64,000 bases of DNA from Acidovorax sp. 106 (GCF_003663825.1 NZ_RCCC01000001.1:2612501-2676500); one strand, 5' to 3'. Counted from the first letter of the stretch, positions 1 to 9,475 are shown. Notes: generated by a model not told the origin, from the sequence alone. Numbers and translations: made by a program.

Positions 1-296
1 CCAACCGAGCGATCCACTTTGGCCATGCCCTCAAGAACACGCTGGTGCCAGTGCTCACCATCACCGGTTTGCAGCTGGGCGGCTTGATCGCGTTCGCCAT
101 CATCACCGAGACCGTGTTCCAGTGGCCTGGAATGGGCCTGCTGTTCATTCAGGCCGTCACGTTTGCCGACATCCCTGTGATGGCGGCTTACCTGTGCCTG
201 ATTGCGTTGATTTTTGTGGTGATCAATCTGGTGGTGGATCTGCTGTACTTCGTGGTCGATCCACGCCTTCGCGTGGGCAAGGCTGGAGGGCACTAG
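1..296 (+). CDS. Dipeptide/oligopeptide ABC transporter permease, DppB/GsiC type (5' truncated)
   Basis: This is the C-terminal part of an inner-membrane permease that forms part of the channel of a peptide-type ABC importer. The reading frame is open from base 3, so the start lies outside the window. The visible protein begins near the cytoplasmic coupling loop (ALKNTLVPVLT) and continues through GGLIAFAIITETVFQWPGMG, which is typical of the DppB family, then a last hydrophobic segment and a short tail VDPRLRVGK. It is the first visible gene of a set with the amidohydrolase, binding protein, second permease and two ATPases up to base 6339. The family call is firm. The substrate cannot be read from this fragment. 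Confidence 0.9.
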   Translation, partial: NRAIHFGHALKNTLVPVLTITGLQLGGLIAFAIITETVFQWPGMGLLFIQAVTFADIPVMAAYLCLIALIFVVINLVVDLLYFVVDPRLRVGKAGGH

Positions 297-304
297 AGAT
301 GAAG

Positions 305-360
305 CACCCCTTGAGTCGCTTCGCGCCTTCCCCCCAGAGTGGGGGCGCCCCCAGCGCAAG
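305..360. repeat. GC-rich intergenic repeat, copy 1
   Basis: The spacer after the permease contains a stretch with GCGCCTTCCCCCC followed by a run that can fold back (CCCCC against GGGGGC). A related stretch is found inverted at 24425-24514. It resembles the C-rich dispersed spacer common in Comamonadaceae. It overlaps the N-terminal extension that the next gene would have if translation began at 339. Confidence 0.45.
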
Positions 361-419
361 GGCTAGATACGCAGCCTTCGCTGGCTGTCGATGCTGTACG
401 CATTTTCTGGACGCCTGAG

Positions 420-1637
420 ATGCAATCGCTTCGATACAAGGCTGGAGGCAGGGCCTTTGCCCACATCTCCCAGTTTCACCCTGAGTTGACGGCCCTGCGG
501 CGCGATCTGCATGCGCACCCAGAGCTGGGCTTTGAAGAGGTCTACACCGGCAAGCGCGTGGTTGAAGCCCTCAAGGTGTGCGGTGTGGACGAGATCCACG
601 AAGGCATTGGCCGCACTGGCATCGTCGCCGTGGTGCGTGGGCGCAGCGTGGCCAGCGGTGCCATGGTGGGGCTGCGCGCCGACATGGACGCGCTGCCCCT
701 GGTAGAGCACAACGACTTCGCCTGGAAGTCCTGCAAGCCTGGGCTGATGCATGGCTGCGGGCACGACGGGCACACCGCCATGCTGGTGGGCGCAGCCCGC
801 TACCTGGCCGCTACGCGCGAGTTTGACGGCACGGCCGTGCTGGTCTTTCAGCCCGGTGAAGAAGGCTTTGCGGGCGCCCGCGTGATGATGGAAGACGGGT
901 TGTTCGACCGCTTCCCCGTGCAGTCCATTTACGCCATGCACAACTGGCCCGCCATGAAGCCGGGCACCGTGGGCATCAACCCCGGCCCAATGATGGCTGC
1001 GGCCGACCGTATCACCATCGAAATCACGGGCCGTGGCGGCCATGGGGCACACGCCTACCAAACCGTGGATGTGATGCTGGTGGCCGCCCACATCATCACG
1101 GCGGCGCAAAGCATCGTCTCGCGCAACGTGCGTCCTCTGGAAAGCGCCGTGGTCAGCCTGTGCGCCATGAAGGCAGGCGAGCTGGGGGCCTTCAGCGTGT
1201 TGCCGGGCTCTGCCACGCTGGTGGGCACCGTACGCACCTTCAATCCCGTGGTGCAAGAGCAGGTGGAAAAGCGCCTGCAGGAGTTGTGCAGCGCCATTGC
1301 CCTGGGCTTTGGCGCCACCGCCACCGTCCATTACGAGCGCATTTACCCCGCCACGATCAACTCCGAGAGCGAAGCCATTTTTGCGGGCGACGTGGCCGAG
1401 TCGCTGGTGGGGGCTGACCATATGGTGCGCGACCTGGAGCCCAGCATGGGCGCTGAAGACTTCTCCTTCATGCTGCAAACCAAGCCCGGTGCTTACTTGC
1501 GCATCGGCCAGGGCACAGGTGCCAGTGGCAGCGCGCTGCACAACAGCCGCTACGACTTCAACGACGACATCTTGCCGCTGGGCTCTGCGCTGCATGCGAG
1601 CCTGATCGAGCAGGCCATGCCCTTGCCCACGCCCTGA
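420..1637 (+). CDS. M20 family amidohydrolase (hippurate hydrolase / N-acyl amino acid amidohydrolase type)
   Basis: This is a predicted zinc-dependent cytoplasmic amidohydrolase that releases an amino acid from N-acyl or N-aroyl conjugates. The protein is about 405 residues, normal for the family. Visible motifs are ALRRDLHAHPELGFEE near the N-terminus, the metal site GCGHDGHTAM near residue 115, PGEEGFAGA near residue 145, the dimerisation-domain motif GRGGHGAH, and a C-terminal ALHNSRYDFND carrying the last ligand His. The frame is also open from an ATG at 339, but that stretch lies in repeat-like spacer, so 420 is preferred, although it has no strong ribosome site. Its position inside a peptide-importer operon suggests the importer brings in its substrate. 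Confidence 0.88.
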   Translation: MQSLRYKAGGRAFAHISQFHPELTALRRDLHAHPELGFEEVYTGKRVVEALKVCGVDEIHEGIGRTGIVAVVRGRSVASGAMVGLRADMDALPLVEHNDFAWKSCKPGLMHGCGHDGHTAMLVGAARYLAATREFDGTAVLVFQPGEEGFAGARVMMEDGLFDRFPVQSIYAMHNWPAMKPGTVGINPGPMMAAADRITIEITGRGGHGAHAYQTVDVMLVAAHIITAAQSIVSRNVRPLESAVVSLCAMKAGELGAFSVLPGSATLVGTVRTFNPVVQEQVEKRLQELCSAIALGFGATATVHYERIYPATINSESEAIFAGDVAESLVGADHMVRDLEPSMGAEDFSFMLQTKPGAYLRIGQGTGASGSALHNSRYDFNDDILPLGSALHASLIEQAMPLPTP

Positions 1638-1696
1638 TGCCGGCTGGGCACAGACCACCGGCTTCCGCCATTTCCCCACCCTCCCAGGAGAACCGC

Positions 1697-3274
1697 ATGA
1701 GCATCCAACGGAAAATCACCGCGACCGCATTGTTTGTCGCTTTGTCTGCTGCAGGCCTTGTGGCCAGCGCGCAGACCGTGCGCATCGCCAACCAAGGGGA
1801 CTCCCTGTCGATGGACCCGCACTCGCTCAACGAAACCCTGCAATTGAGCGTGACGGGCAACGTGTACGAGCCCCTGGTGGGCCGCAACAAAGACCTGAGC
1901 CTGGCCCCCGCATTGGCCACCAGCTGGAAGCAGACCGCCCCCACCGTGTGGCGGTTTGAACTGCGCAAGGGCGTGCAGTTTCACGACGGCAGTCCCTTCA
2001 CGGCCGACGACGTGTTGTTCAGCCTGGCCCGCACCCAGGTTGAAGGCTCTGACATGAAGAGCTACACCAACGACTTCAAGGAAGTGCGCAAGATCGACAG
2101 CCACACAGTCGAGATCGAGACCAAGACGCCGTTCCCCATCCTGCCCGACGTGCTCTCGCTCGTGTACATCATGAGCAAGAAGTGGTGCGAGACCAACCAG
2201 GCCACCGTGCCGGTAGACCGCCGCAAGGGCATTGAAAACGCCGCGTCCTTCCGCGCCAACGGCACCGGTCCCTTCCGCGTGCGCGAGCGCCAACCCAACG
2301 TGCGCACCGTGTTCACGCGCAATGGCTCCTACTGGGGAAAGATCGAAGGCAACGTGACCGAGGTGGTGTTCACCCCCATCGGCAACGATGCCACGCGCGT
2401 GGCCGCCTTGCTCTCGGGCGAAGTGGACGTGATGGAACCCGTGCCCGTGCAGGACATCGACCGCGTCAACAGCAGCGCCAACACCCGTGCCATCACGGGC
2501 CCTGAGCTGCGCACCATCTTCCTGGGCATGGACCAAAAGCGCGATGAGCTGCTGTACTCGAACGTCAAGGGCAAGAACCCCTTCAAGGACAAGCGCGTGC
2601 GTCAGGCCTTCTACCAGGCCATCGACATCGAGGGCATCAAGAAGACTGTGATGCGCGGTGCCTCCAACCCCTCGGCGCAGATGATTGGCCCGGGCGTCAA
2701 CGGCTTTCAGCCCGACATGAAGCGCCTGCCTTACGACGTCGAGGCCGCCAAGAAACTGATGGCCGAGGCGGGATACCCCAACGGCTTTGAAGTGGGCATG
2801 AACTGCCCCAACGACCGCTATGTGAACGATGGTCGCATCTGCCAGACCGTGGCCGCCAACCTCTCGCGCATCAACGTCAAGGTCAACCTGCAGGCCGAAA
2901 CCAAGGGCACGTATTTCCCCAAGGTGCTGCGCCGTGACACCAGCTTCTACATGCTGGGCTGGACCCCCGCCACCTACGACGCGCACAACGCCCTGAACGC
3001 CATCATGGCCTGCGTGGACGACAAGGGTGCTGGCCAGTTCAACCTGGGCGCCTACTGCAACCCAGCGGTGGACGATCTGACCAAGAAAGTCCAGGCCGAG
3101 ACCGACAAGACCAAGCGCAACGCCTACATCAAGGAAGCGTTTGATCTGCACGCCGCCGACATCGGTCACATCCCGTTGCACCAGCAGGCCCTGGCCTGGG
3201 GCGTGAGCAAGAAGGTCAAGATCGTGCAGCTGGCCGACAACTTCATGCACTTCAAGTGGATCAGCATCCCTTGA
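1697..3274 (+). CDS. ABC transporter substrate-binding protein, DppA/OppA family (SBP family 5)
   Basis: This is a periplasmic binding protein of about 525 residues for peptides or peptide-like compounds, partner of the flanking permeases. It begins with a signal peptide (KKITATALFVALSA-like core ending near VASAQ) and has the family-5 features GDSLSMDPHSLNE, a VYEPLVGRN block, HDGSPFTADDVLFSL and FKDKRVRQAFYQAID. The start at 1697 is supported by CAGGAG ten bases upstream; the frame is open further upstream, but that extension is not signal-like. It follows the amidohydrolase by about 60 bases and is probably co-transcribed. The ligand is not determinable; an N-acylated amino acid or short peptide fits the context. 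Confidence 0.9.
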   Translation: MSIQRKITATALFVALSAAGLVASAQTVRIANQGDSLSMDPHSLNETLQLSVTGNVYEPLVGRNKDLSLAPALATSWKQTAPTVWRFELRKGVQFHDGSPFTADDVLFSLARTQVEGSDMKSYTNDFKEVRKIDSHTVEIETKTPFPILPDVLSLVYIMSKKWCETNQATVPVDRRKGIENAASFRANGTGPFRVRERQPNVRTVFTRNGSYWGKIEGNVTEVVFTPIGNDATRVAALLSGEVDVMEPVPVQDIDRVNSSANTRAITGPELRTIFLGMDQKRDELLYSNVKGKNPFKDKRVRQAFYQAIDIEGIKKTVMRGASNPSAQMIGPGVNGFQPDMKRLPYDVEAAKKLMAEAGYPNGFEVGMNCPNDRYVNDGRICQTVAANLSRINVKVNLQAETKGTYFPKVLRRDTSFYMLGWTPATYDAHNALNAIMACVDDKGAGQFNLGAYCNPAVDDLTKKVQAETDKTKRNAYIKEAFDLHAADIGHIPLHQQALAWGVSKKVKIVQLADNFMHFKWISIP

Positions 3275-3405
3275 TGGTTTCGCATTTTCTTTGAGGTCTC
3301 TTTTGCTGGCTTGCGCTCATTGGCGCTGGATTTAGCTTGTTTTATTGACCGCCATGCACCCAGGCCACAAGCCCGGTGCATGCGCGGATGTCTCTGGTTT
3401 CTACG

Positions 3406-4317
3406 ATGAAAAAAACACTTGCCCGCTGGCTCGACAGCGACGTTGGCTACAGCTTTCGCACATCGCCCATGGCGATGGTGGCCGCCTTCATTGCCCTGGT
3501 GTGCTTGGTCTGCTCCGTCTTTGCGGGCTGGGTGGCGCCGCACAACCCGTTTGACCTGGCCACGCTGGAGCTGGGCGATGCGCGCCTGCCTCCGGCCTGG
3601 AGCGAACACGGCACCACCAAGTACCTGCTGGGCACGGACGACCAGGGCCGTGACATCCTCTCCGCGCTGATCTACGGCGCCCGCATCTCGCTGGTGGTGG
3701 GCCTGGCCTCGGTTCTGCTGTCGGTGGCTGTGGGCGTGGCTTTGGGCCTGCTGGCGGGCTTCCGGGGCGGCTGGATCGATGCCGTGCTCATGCGCCTGTG
3801 CGATGTGATGCTGTCCTTCCCTGCCATCTTGGTGGCCTTGCTGATTGCCGGTGTAGGTCGGGCGCTGTTCCCGAATGCGCACGAGTCCTTGGCCTTTGGC
3901 GTGTTGATCTTGTCCATCTCACTCACCGGCTGGGTGCAATACGCGCGCACCGTGCGTGGCTCCACGCTGGTCGAGCGCAACAAGGAATACGTGCAGGCCG
4001 CCCGCGTCACGGGGGTGCCCTCGCTGCGCATCATGCGCAAGCATGTGCTGCCCAACGTGCTGGGCCCTGTGATGGTGCTGGCCACCATCCAGGTGGCCAC
4101 GGCCATCATCACCGAGGCCACGCTCTCCTTCCTGGGCGTGGGCGCACCGCCCACCTCGCCCTCGCTGGGCACCTTGATTCGCATCGGTAACGACTATCTG
4201 TTCTCTGGCGAATGGTGGATCACCGTGTTCCCCGGTGCCATGCTGGTGCTGATCGCCCTGTCGGTGAACCTGCTGGGCGACTGGCTGCGTGATGCCCTGA
4301 ATCCCCGCCTGCGTTGA
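3406..4317 (+). CDS. Dipeptide/oligopeptide ABC transporter permease, DppC type
   Basis: This is the second channel subunit of the importer, about 303 residues with an N-terminal cytoplasmic segment, a first membrane helix (MAMVAAFIALVCLVCSVFAG), the DppC-type stretch LLGTDDQGRDILSALIYGAR and about five further hydrophobic segments. The EAA coupling loop is visible as EYVQAARVTGVPSLRIMRKH near residue 190. The start is uncertain: in-frame ATGs lie at 3388 and 3406 and a GTG at 3376, none with a clear ribosome site. The MKKTLARW start at 3406 is chosen as most family-like. About 130 bases without a recognisable signal separate it from the binding-protein gene. Confidence 0.9.
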   Translation: MKKTLARWLDSDVGYSFRTSPMAMVAAFIALVCLVCSVFAGWVAPHNPFDLATLELGDARLPPAWSEHGTTKYLLGTDDQGRDILSALIYGARISLVVGLASVLLSVAVGVALGLLAGFRGGWIDAVLMRLCDVMLSFPAILVALLIAGVGRALFPNAHESLAFGVLILSISLTGWVQYARTVRGSTLVERNKEYVQAARVTGVPSLRIMRKHVLPNVLGPVMVLATIQVATAIITEATLSFLGVGAPPTSPSLGTLIRIGNDYLFSGEWWITVFPGAMLVLIALSVNLLGDWLRDALNPRLR

Positions 4318-4336
4318 ACAAGAAGAAGTGCCCCCC

Positions 4337-5317
4337 ATGAGTCTCCTAGAAGTCAAAAACCTCGTTGTCGAATTCCCGAGCCGTCGCGGCACCCTGCGCG
4401 CTCTGGACGACATTTCCTTCTCCATCGCACCCGGCGAGATCCTGGGCGTGGTGGGTGAATCGGGCGCGGGCAAGTCGCTCACCGGTGCGGCCATCATCGG
4501 CCTGCTGGAGCCGCCAGGCCGTGTGGCCTCGGGCCAGATCCTGCTCGAAGGCCAGCGCATCGACAACCTCAGCAACGATGAAATGCGCCACATCCGTGGT
4601 CGGCGCATCGGGGCTATTTTTCAAGACCCGCTCACCTCGCTGAATCCGCTGTACACCGTGGGTCGCCAGTTGACGGAAACCATCCTGGCCCACTTGCCCG
4701 TGAATGCGGCAGAAGCCCGCCAGCGCGCCATCCAGCTGCTCAAAGACACCGGCATTCCCGCCGCTGAAGAGCGCATCGACCACTACCCGCACCAGTTCTC
4801 GGGCGGCATGCGCCAGCGTGTGGTGATTGCCCTGGCCCTGGCGGCAGAGCCCAAGCTGATCGTGGCCGACGAGCCGACCACGGCGCTGGATGTGTCCATT
4901 CAGGCGCAGATCATCACGCTGCTCAAAAACATCTGCAAATCGCGTGGCGCGGCCGTCATGCTCATCACGCACGACATGGGCGTGATCGCCGAGACCTGCG
5001 ACCGCGTGGCCGTGCTGTACGCCGGGCGCGTGGCCGAGATTGGTCCGGTGCACGACGTGATCAACAAGCCATCGCACCCCTACACCAGCGGCCTTATGGC
5101 CTCCATCCCCGACATGGAGCAAGACCGTGAGCGCCTGAACCAGATCGACGGCGCCATGCCGCGCCTGAACGCCATTCCCAAGGGCTGCGCCTACAACCCA
5201 CGCTGCCCGCAAAAATTTGACCGCTGCATGACCGAACGCCCCGACCTGATGAGTGCCGGAAACACCCGCGCTGCCTGCTGGCTGCACGCTGCTGACAACA
5301 CCAAGGTGGCCGCATGA
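4337..5317 (+). CDS. Dipeptide/oligopeptide ABC transporter ATP-binding protein, DppD type
   Basis: This is a cytoplasmic ATPase subunit that powers the importer. It has Walker [11 protein letters not shown] near residue 40, signature FSGGMRQRV near 155, Walker [13 protein letters not shown] near 175, and the C-terminal oligopeptide-ATPase extension with the cysteine-bearing [15 protein letters not shown]. The length of about 326 residues is normal. AAGAAGAAG lies about 10 bases before the ATG at 4337; a GTG at 4328 would add three residues. Its stop overlaps the next ATPase start in an ATGA arrangement, indicating translational coupling. Confidence 0.92.
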   Translation: MSLLEVKNLVVEFPSRRGTLRALDDISFSIAPGEILGVVGESGAGKSLTGAAIIGLLEPPGRVASGQILLEGQRIDNLSNDEMRHIRGRRIGAIFQDPLTSLNPLYTVGRQLTETILAHLPVNAAEARQRAIQLLKDTGIPAAEERIDHYPHQFSGGMRQRVVIALALAAEPKLIVADEPTTALDVSIQAQIITLLKNICKSRGAAVMLITHDMGVIAETCDRVAVLYAGRVAEIGPVHDVINKPSHPYTSGLMASIPDMEQDRERLNQIDGAMPRLNAIPKGCAYNPRCPQKFDRCMTERPDLMSAGNTRAACWLHAADNTKVAA

Positions 5318-6339
5318 GCAGCGCCGCAAACCCCACCCCGAACACCTCCAAGGCCCTGGTGCAGGCGCACGACCTGGCCAAGACCTTCGACGTCTCGGCC
5401 CCCTGGCTCAACCGCGTGCTGGAGGGCAAGCCCCGCACGCTGCTGCACGCTGTGGACGGCGTGAGCTTCGAGATTGAAAAGGGCAAGACGTTGGCCCTCG
5501 TGGGCGAATCTGGCTGTGGCAAGAGCACCGTGGCGCGCCTTCTGGTGGGCCTGTACGACCCCACGCGCGGCGGCCTCACGTTTGACGGGCAAGACGCCCA
5601 CGCCGCCTTCAAGGGCAGCGATGCCAAGGCCATGCGCCGCCGCATCCAGATGATCTTTCAAGACCCCTACGCTAGCCTGAACCCCCGCTGGCTGGTCGAA
5701 GACATCATTGGCGAGCCGCTGAAGGAGCACGGCCTCATCACCGACAAGGCCGCTCTCAAGCAGCGCGTGGGCGAGTTGCTGCAGTCCGTGGGCCTGTCGC
5801 CGCTGGACATGGTCAAGTACCCGCACCAGTTCTCGGGCGGCCAGCGCCAGCGCATCTCCATCGCCCGCGCCCTGGCCACCGAGCCCGAGTTTTTGGTGTG
5901 CGACGAGCCCACCAGCGCGCTGGATGTGTCGGTGCAGGCGCAGGTGCTCAACATCATGAAGGACCTGCAGCGCCAGCGGCAGCTCACCTACCTGTTTATC
6001 AGCCACAACCTGGCCGTGGTGCGCCACGTGAGCGATCAGGTCGGCGTGATGTACCTGGGCCGTTTGGTGGAACTGGCTGACAAGCACACGCTGTTCGATA
6101 CCCCCCGCCACCCGTACACGCGCATGCTGCTCGATGCCATCCCCAAGATGCACGACACCGGCAAGGCGCGCACGCCTGTGCAGGGCGAGGTGCCCAACCC
6201 GCTCAACCCGCCCCCCGGCTGCGCCTTCAACCCCCGTTGCCCTCATGTGAATGACCGCTGCCGCACCGAGCGTCCAAAACTGTTGAGCATTGGCGGCATC
6301 CGCATTGCGTGCCATGCGGTGGAAGAGGGTCGTATTTGA
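5314..6339 (+). CDS. Dipeptide/oligopeptide ABC transporter ATP-binding protein, DppF type
   Basis: This is the second ATPase of the importer, 341 residues. Walker [10 protein letters not shown] is near residue 64, the signature FSGGQRQRI near 173, Walker [13 protein letters not shown] near 194, and the C-terminal [15 protein letters not shown] segment is present. It overlaps the upstream ATPase gene by four bases and is the last gene of the operon: a palindromic repeat and a hairpin follow. DppD and DppF types normally form a heterodimer under the two permeases. Confidence 0.92.
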   Translation: MSSAANPTPNTSKALVQAHDLAKTFDVSAPWLNRVLEGKPRTLLHAVDGVSFEIEKGKTLALVGESGCGKSTVARLLVGLYDPTRGGLTFDGQDAHAAFKGSDAKAMRRRIQMIFQDPYASLNPRWLVEDIIGEPLKEHGLITDKAALKQRVGELLQSVGLSPLDMVKYPHQFSGGQRQRISIARALATEPEFLVCDEPTSALDVSVQAQVLNIMKDLQRQRQLTYLFISHNLAVVRHVSDQVGVMYLGRLVELADKHTLFDTPRHPYTRMLLDAIPKMHDTGKARTPVQGEVPNPLNPPPGCAFNPRCPHVNDRCRTERPKLLSIGGIRIACHAVEEGRI

Positions 6340-6345
6340 AATGTT

Positions 6346-6396
6346 TGCTATCAAATGTGTAGCTTCTAGCGCTTGTATATAAAGCGCTAGCAGCCG
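6346..6396. repeat. Dispersed AGCGCT palindromic intergenic repeat, copy 1
   Basis: A GCTATCAAA-type flank leads into arms CTAGCGCTT (6366-6374) and AAGCGCTAG (6382-6390) around a 7-base A/T-rich loop. Related copies are at 8487, 14180, 31006, 42324 and 46448. Confidence 0.8.
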
Positions 6397-6406
6397 GTTT
6401 TCTCAC

Positions 6407-6433
6407 AACAGGCTCCCTCGGGAGCCTGTTTGC
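6407..6433 (+). terminator. Hairpin likely ending the peptide-importer operon
   Basis: Arms AACAGGCTCCC (6407-6417) and GGGAGCCTGTT (6420-6430) pair perfectly around a minimal loop. The following T tract is poor (TGCTTT), so it is a hairpin terminator of moderate quality. Confidence 0.6.
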
Positions 6434-6438
6434 TTTAG

Positions 6439-6452
6439 AACAGGTTCTTAGG
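6439..6452. repeat. 14-base match to the right end of the 39.5-kb inverted-repeat element
   Basis: GAACAGGTTCTTAG is identical to 39737-39750, the right end of the 270-bp element and its edge. It may be a decayed remnant end. Chance is not excluded. Confidence 0.3.
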
Positions 6453-6539
6453 GCCTGCACCGGCCCCGGGTTTCATCGCCCTGTCATGCACACCTCACAC
6501 CATCGCGGTTTTTGTTGAACCGACACCGAGGGATTGACG

Positions 6540-8456
6540 ATGGCAACGATGTGGACAAAGCAGTGGCATACAGGACGCGGCGTGCGTATGGGCGCATTGG
6601 CACTGGCCGTGGCAGCGGCGTTGGCCGCGTGCGGCGGCTCGGGCAGTGACGATGCCAGCCAGCCGCTGGAGCTGACCATCCTGCACATCAACGACCACCA
6701 CTCCACGCTGGAGAGCAAGTCCAAAACCCTCAAGCTCTCGGCCGGTGGCGCCAGCGCGGTGGACGTGGCGGTAGACGCTGCAGGCTTTCCGCGCGTCACC
6801 GCCGCCATCAGCGAACTGGCGGCGCAGAGCACCAACGTTCTCAAGCTGCATGCGGGCGATGCGCTGACGGGCACGCTGTATTTCAACCGCGCAGGGGCTA
6901 ACGGGGAGGCCGACGCCGCGCTGATGAACACCGTGTGCTTTGACGCCTTCACGCTGGGCAACCACGAGTTTGACAAAGGCGACAGTGGCCTCAAGGGCTT
7001 CATCGACCTGCTGCGCAAGGGCACCTGCAAGACGCCGGTGCTCAGTGCCAACGTGCAGTTTGGTGCCAACTCGGCCCTCAACGCCAGCCGCGCGCCGGGC
7101 TATGTCAGCCCCTCCACCGTGGTGGAGCGCGGCGGGCAGAAGATCGGCATCGTCGGCCTGACCATTGCGCAAAAGACCCAGGCCTCGTCCAGCCCGGACG
7201 CAGGCACCACCTTTGAAGACGAAGCCACCGCCGCCCAGCGCGAGATCGACCGCCTGCGCGGCCAGGGCATCAACAAGATCATCGTGATGAGCCACGTGGG
7301 CTACGAGTACGACCTGCAGATCGCCCCCAAGCTCAGCGGCGTGGATGTAGTGGTGGGCGCAGATTCGCACACCCTGCTCGGCCCCGTGGGCCTGACCACC
7401 ACGGGCGTGGGCACGCCTGGCGGCGCCTACCCCACCCAGCTCACCGACAAGGACGGCAAGCCCGTGTGCGTGGTGCAGGCGTGGGAATACGCCCAGGTGG
7501 TGGGCGAGCTGAAGGTGAGCTTTGACGCGCAGGGCAACGTCACCCAGTGCAAGGGCACGCCGCATGTGCTGATTGGCGACAACTTCACCATCGGCGGCAA
7601 GGCCGCGACCGATGCAGAGAAAACTGCCCTCAAGGCCAGCGCGGCCGCCACAGGCTTCCTGCGCATCACCCAGCCATCGGCCAGCGCCACGGCGGTGCTG
7701 CAACCGTTCAAGGACAAGGTGGCCGTGTTCAACCAGACCCAGGTGGCCGTGGTGCCACAAGAGCTGTGCTCGCGCCGTGTACCGGGCGGGGTGGGCTCGG
7801 TGGACTACAGCCGCTCCAGCGCAGCGTGCAATGCGGAAGGCAGCGTGAGCCTGCGCGGTGGCGACATCCAGCAACTGGTGGCGCAGGCCTATCTGGAAGT
7901 CGCCAACGCCCAGTACGGCGGGGCTGACATTACCCTGCAAAGCGGTGGTGGCGTGCGCGTGCCGCTGCAAGGCACGGTGACGGCGGCGCAGATCATTCAG
8001 GTGCTGCCGTTTGGCAACATGCTGTTCCGCCTGGACGTGACCGGGCAGGAAGTGAAGGGCATGCTCGAAGATGGCCTGGAAGCCACCTTTGGCACCGGCG
8101 GCTCCACCGGCCCATACCCCTACACCGGCGGCCTGCGCTTTGACGTGAACGCCAAGGCCGCCAAGGGCGCGCGCGCCAGCAACATCGAAGTGCGCAACCC
8201 AACCACCGGCGTGTGGGCGGCGATCGACCTGGCCAAGACCTACAAGCTGTTTGTGCTGAGCTTCAACGCCACCGGCGGTGACGGCTACAAGACCCTGGCC
8301 GCCGTGCCCGCCGCGCGCCGCCTGGACATTGGCGTGCTCGATGCCGATGTGTTCTTCAGCTACATCGACAAGCAGACCAAGGATGCCGCCACCGGCCTGC
8401 CCACCCTAAAGCGCCTGCCCGTGGAGCTGTACAGCACCAAGAGCTTTGCGAATTGA
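6540..8456 (+). CDS. Secreted 5'-nucleotidase / bifunctional metallophosphatase lipoprotein
   Basis: This is a predicted UshA/5'-nucleotidase-family enzyme of 638 residues that would hydrolyse nucleotides or nucleotide sugars outside the inner membrane. It has a basic start, a hydrophobic core and a lipobox ending AALAACGG, indicating a lipoprotein. The N-terminal calcineurin-like domain shows ILHINDHHS near residue 50, GNHEFDKG near 140, VMSHVGYE and GADSHT. The C-terminal 5'-nucleotidase domain (roughly 390-620) includes GGDIQQLVAQAY and the substrate-pocket-like FNATGGDGY. The ATG at 6540 is preferred because GAGGG lies 8-12 bases upstream; a TTG at 6534 is in frame. It is monocistronic and convergent with the DoxX gene. 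Confidence 0.88.
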   Translation: MATMWTKQWHTGRGVRMGALALAVAAALAACGGSGSDDASQPLELTILHINDHHSTLESKSKTLKLSAGGASAVDVAVDAAGFPRVTAAISELAAQSTNVLKLHAGDALTGTLYFNRAGANGEADAALMNTVCFDAFTLGNHEFDKGDSGLKGFIDLLRKGTCKTPVLSANVQFGANSALNASRAPGYVSPSTVVERGGQKIGIVGLTIAQKTQASSSPDAGTTFEDEATAAQREIDRLRGQGINKIIVMSHVGYEYDLQIAPKLSGVDVVVGADSHTLLGPVGLTTTGVGTPGGAYPTQLTDKDGKPVCVVQAWEYAQVVGELKVSFDAQGNVTQCKGTPHVLIGDNFTIGGKAATDAEKTALKASAAATGFLRITQPSASATAVLQPFKDKVAVFNQTQVAVVPQELCSRRVPGGVGSVDYSRSSAACNAEGSVSLRGGDIQQLVAQAYLEVANAQYGGADITLQSGGGVRVPLQGTVTAAQIIQVLPFGNMLFRLDVTGQEVKGMLEDGLEATFGTGGSTGPYPYTGGLRFDVNAKAAKGARASNIEVRNPTTGVWAAIDLAKTYKLFVLSFNATGGDGYKTLAAVPAARRLDIGVLDADVFFSYIDKQTKDAATGLPTLKRLPVELYSTKSFAN

Positions 8457-8486
8457 GCGGCTTGGTGTGGGGTTTGCATTTTGAAG

Positions 8487-8536
8487 TGAAATAGCCTGCC
8501 AGCGCTTGATTAATAAGCGCTGGCAGCTATGAAAAA
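8487..8536. repeat. Dispersed AGCGCT palindromic repeat, copy 2
   Basis: Perfect arms CTGCCAGCGCTT (8496-8507) and AAGCGCTGGCAG (8515-8526) surround a 7-base loop, flanked by AAATAG and CTATGAAA. It lies between two convergent genes and could also serve as a bidirectional hairpin, but has no T tract. Confidence 0.85.
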
Positions 8537-8546
8537 CGTAGCGTTT

Positions 8547-8981
8547 TCAGTTCACGCGGCTGGGGGGCATCACGCTGTAGCGGCCTGCGCCCAGCAGTGC
8601 CACGGCCAGTGCGCCAAACAGGTACAGCCCCTGCAGCTCCAGCGCCCAGCCGCCTTGTTTGGTGATGACGAACAGGTCGCCCATGTGCACCAGGCCCAGG
8701 GCTACCAGCATGTTGGCCACCACAATGGCCGCCCCGGCGCGGGCGCCCACGCCCAGCAGCATCATCAGGGGCGCCACCACCTCACCGATGTACACGCCAT
8801 AGGCCAGGAAGCCGGGCAGGCCCGCTTTGTCGAGCATGCCGCCGATGAAGCCCACGCCGTGCGTGATTTTGAAGATGCCGTGCAGCAGCACGAGCAGGCC
8901 GATGGCAACACGCAGCACGAGCTTGCCGGCGTCGTCGGTGTTCGGGGTGGCGGGTGGCATGGCGATGTGTTTGGTGTTCAT
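8547..8981 (-). CDS. DoxX family membrane protein
   Basis: This small integral membrane protein of 144 residues has four hydrophobic segments: LVLRVAIGLLVLLHGIFK, the glycine-rich region through VYIGEVVAPLMMLLG, AIVVANMLVALGLVH and LYLFGALAVALLGAG. The HGIFKI..GV segment and the GE within helix 2 match the DoxX/YphA family, which is linked loosely to redox or quinone-associated functions; the specific role is unknown. It stands alone, convergent with the 5'-nucleotidase gene, with a gene-free block upstream. Confidence 0.85.
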   Translation of the reverse strand: MNTKHIAMPPATPNTDDAGKLVLRVAIGLLVLLHGIFKITHGVGFIGGMLDKAGLPGFLAYGVYIGEVVAPLMMLLGVGARAGAAIVVANMLVALGLVHMGDLFVITKQGGWALELQGLYLFGALAVALLGAGRYSVMPPSRVN

Positions 8982-9104
8982 GGTGCGTCCCTTGCGCTGA
9001 ATGTGTTGGAAGACTTGTAGTTTCGCTGGATGTGGTCTTGGGGGGATGTGCGTTTGCGCACAGGTTTTGGAAGGTGAGGGGCGGTGCTTTGATGCAAATG
9101 TTGG

Positions 9105-9140
9105 CTGGCGCCTGCTGGATAAGCGCTGGCCGCTATGGAG
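9105..9140. repeat. Half copy of the AGCGCT palindrome, left flank of the composite inverted repeat
   Basis: The sequence around GATAAGCGCTGGCCGCTATG is one half of the dispersed palindrome. A matching inverted half copy is at 10000-10036, so the two bracket the inverted repeat at 9163-9985. Confidence 0.5.
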
Positions 9141-9171
9141 TTTGTAGTGGTTTTCTGGGGCCCTTCCGTCC

Positions 9172-9194
9172 GTTCGGCCTGAGCTTGTCGAAGC
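9172..9194 (-). repeat. REP-like GCTTCGACAAGCTCAG...GAAC repeat, copy 1
   Basis: The reverse complement reads GCTTCGACAAGCTCAGGCC then GAAC. Related copies are at 9953-9979 and 24308-24333. This short motif is widespread in beta- and gammaproteobacterial spacers. Confidence 0.7.
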
Positions 9195-9475
9195 CTGGGC
9201 TTGTGTGTTGATCTTGCGGCATGCCTGTGCCTGGGGCGGGAGCCGGGGAGTGCGCCCGGCAGCGCAGTAACTTTCTCTTGTATCGCCAAGAGAAAGTCAC
9301 CAAAGAGAAGGCGACCCCACTGTCTGCGTCCCCAGCGCTGCGCACTGGGGCAACCTGCGGTGCTCGCGTCCAGCGGGGTCTCGCTCAAACTCGCTTCGTT
9401 TCACTGCGCTCAAACAGTCGCGAGCCCTGATCCGCTGGCCGCTGCGCTCCTCGGCGCATACAGAGGGGAGGGGGG

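Noticed and set aside
363..1679. Long minus-strand ORF of 438 codons
   Set aside because: It is antisense to the M20 amidohydrolase gene, has biased His/Gly/Ala content from GC-rich third positions, and shows no family motifs.
1550..3250. Minus-strand ORF of 566 codons
   Set aside because: Antisense shadow of the substrate-binding-protein gene, with no recognisable domain.
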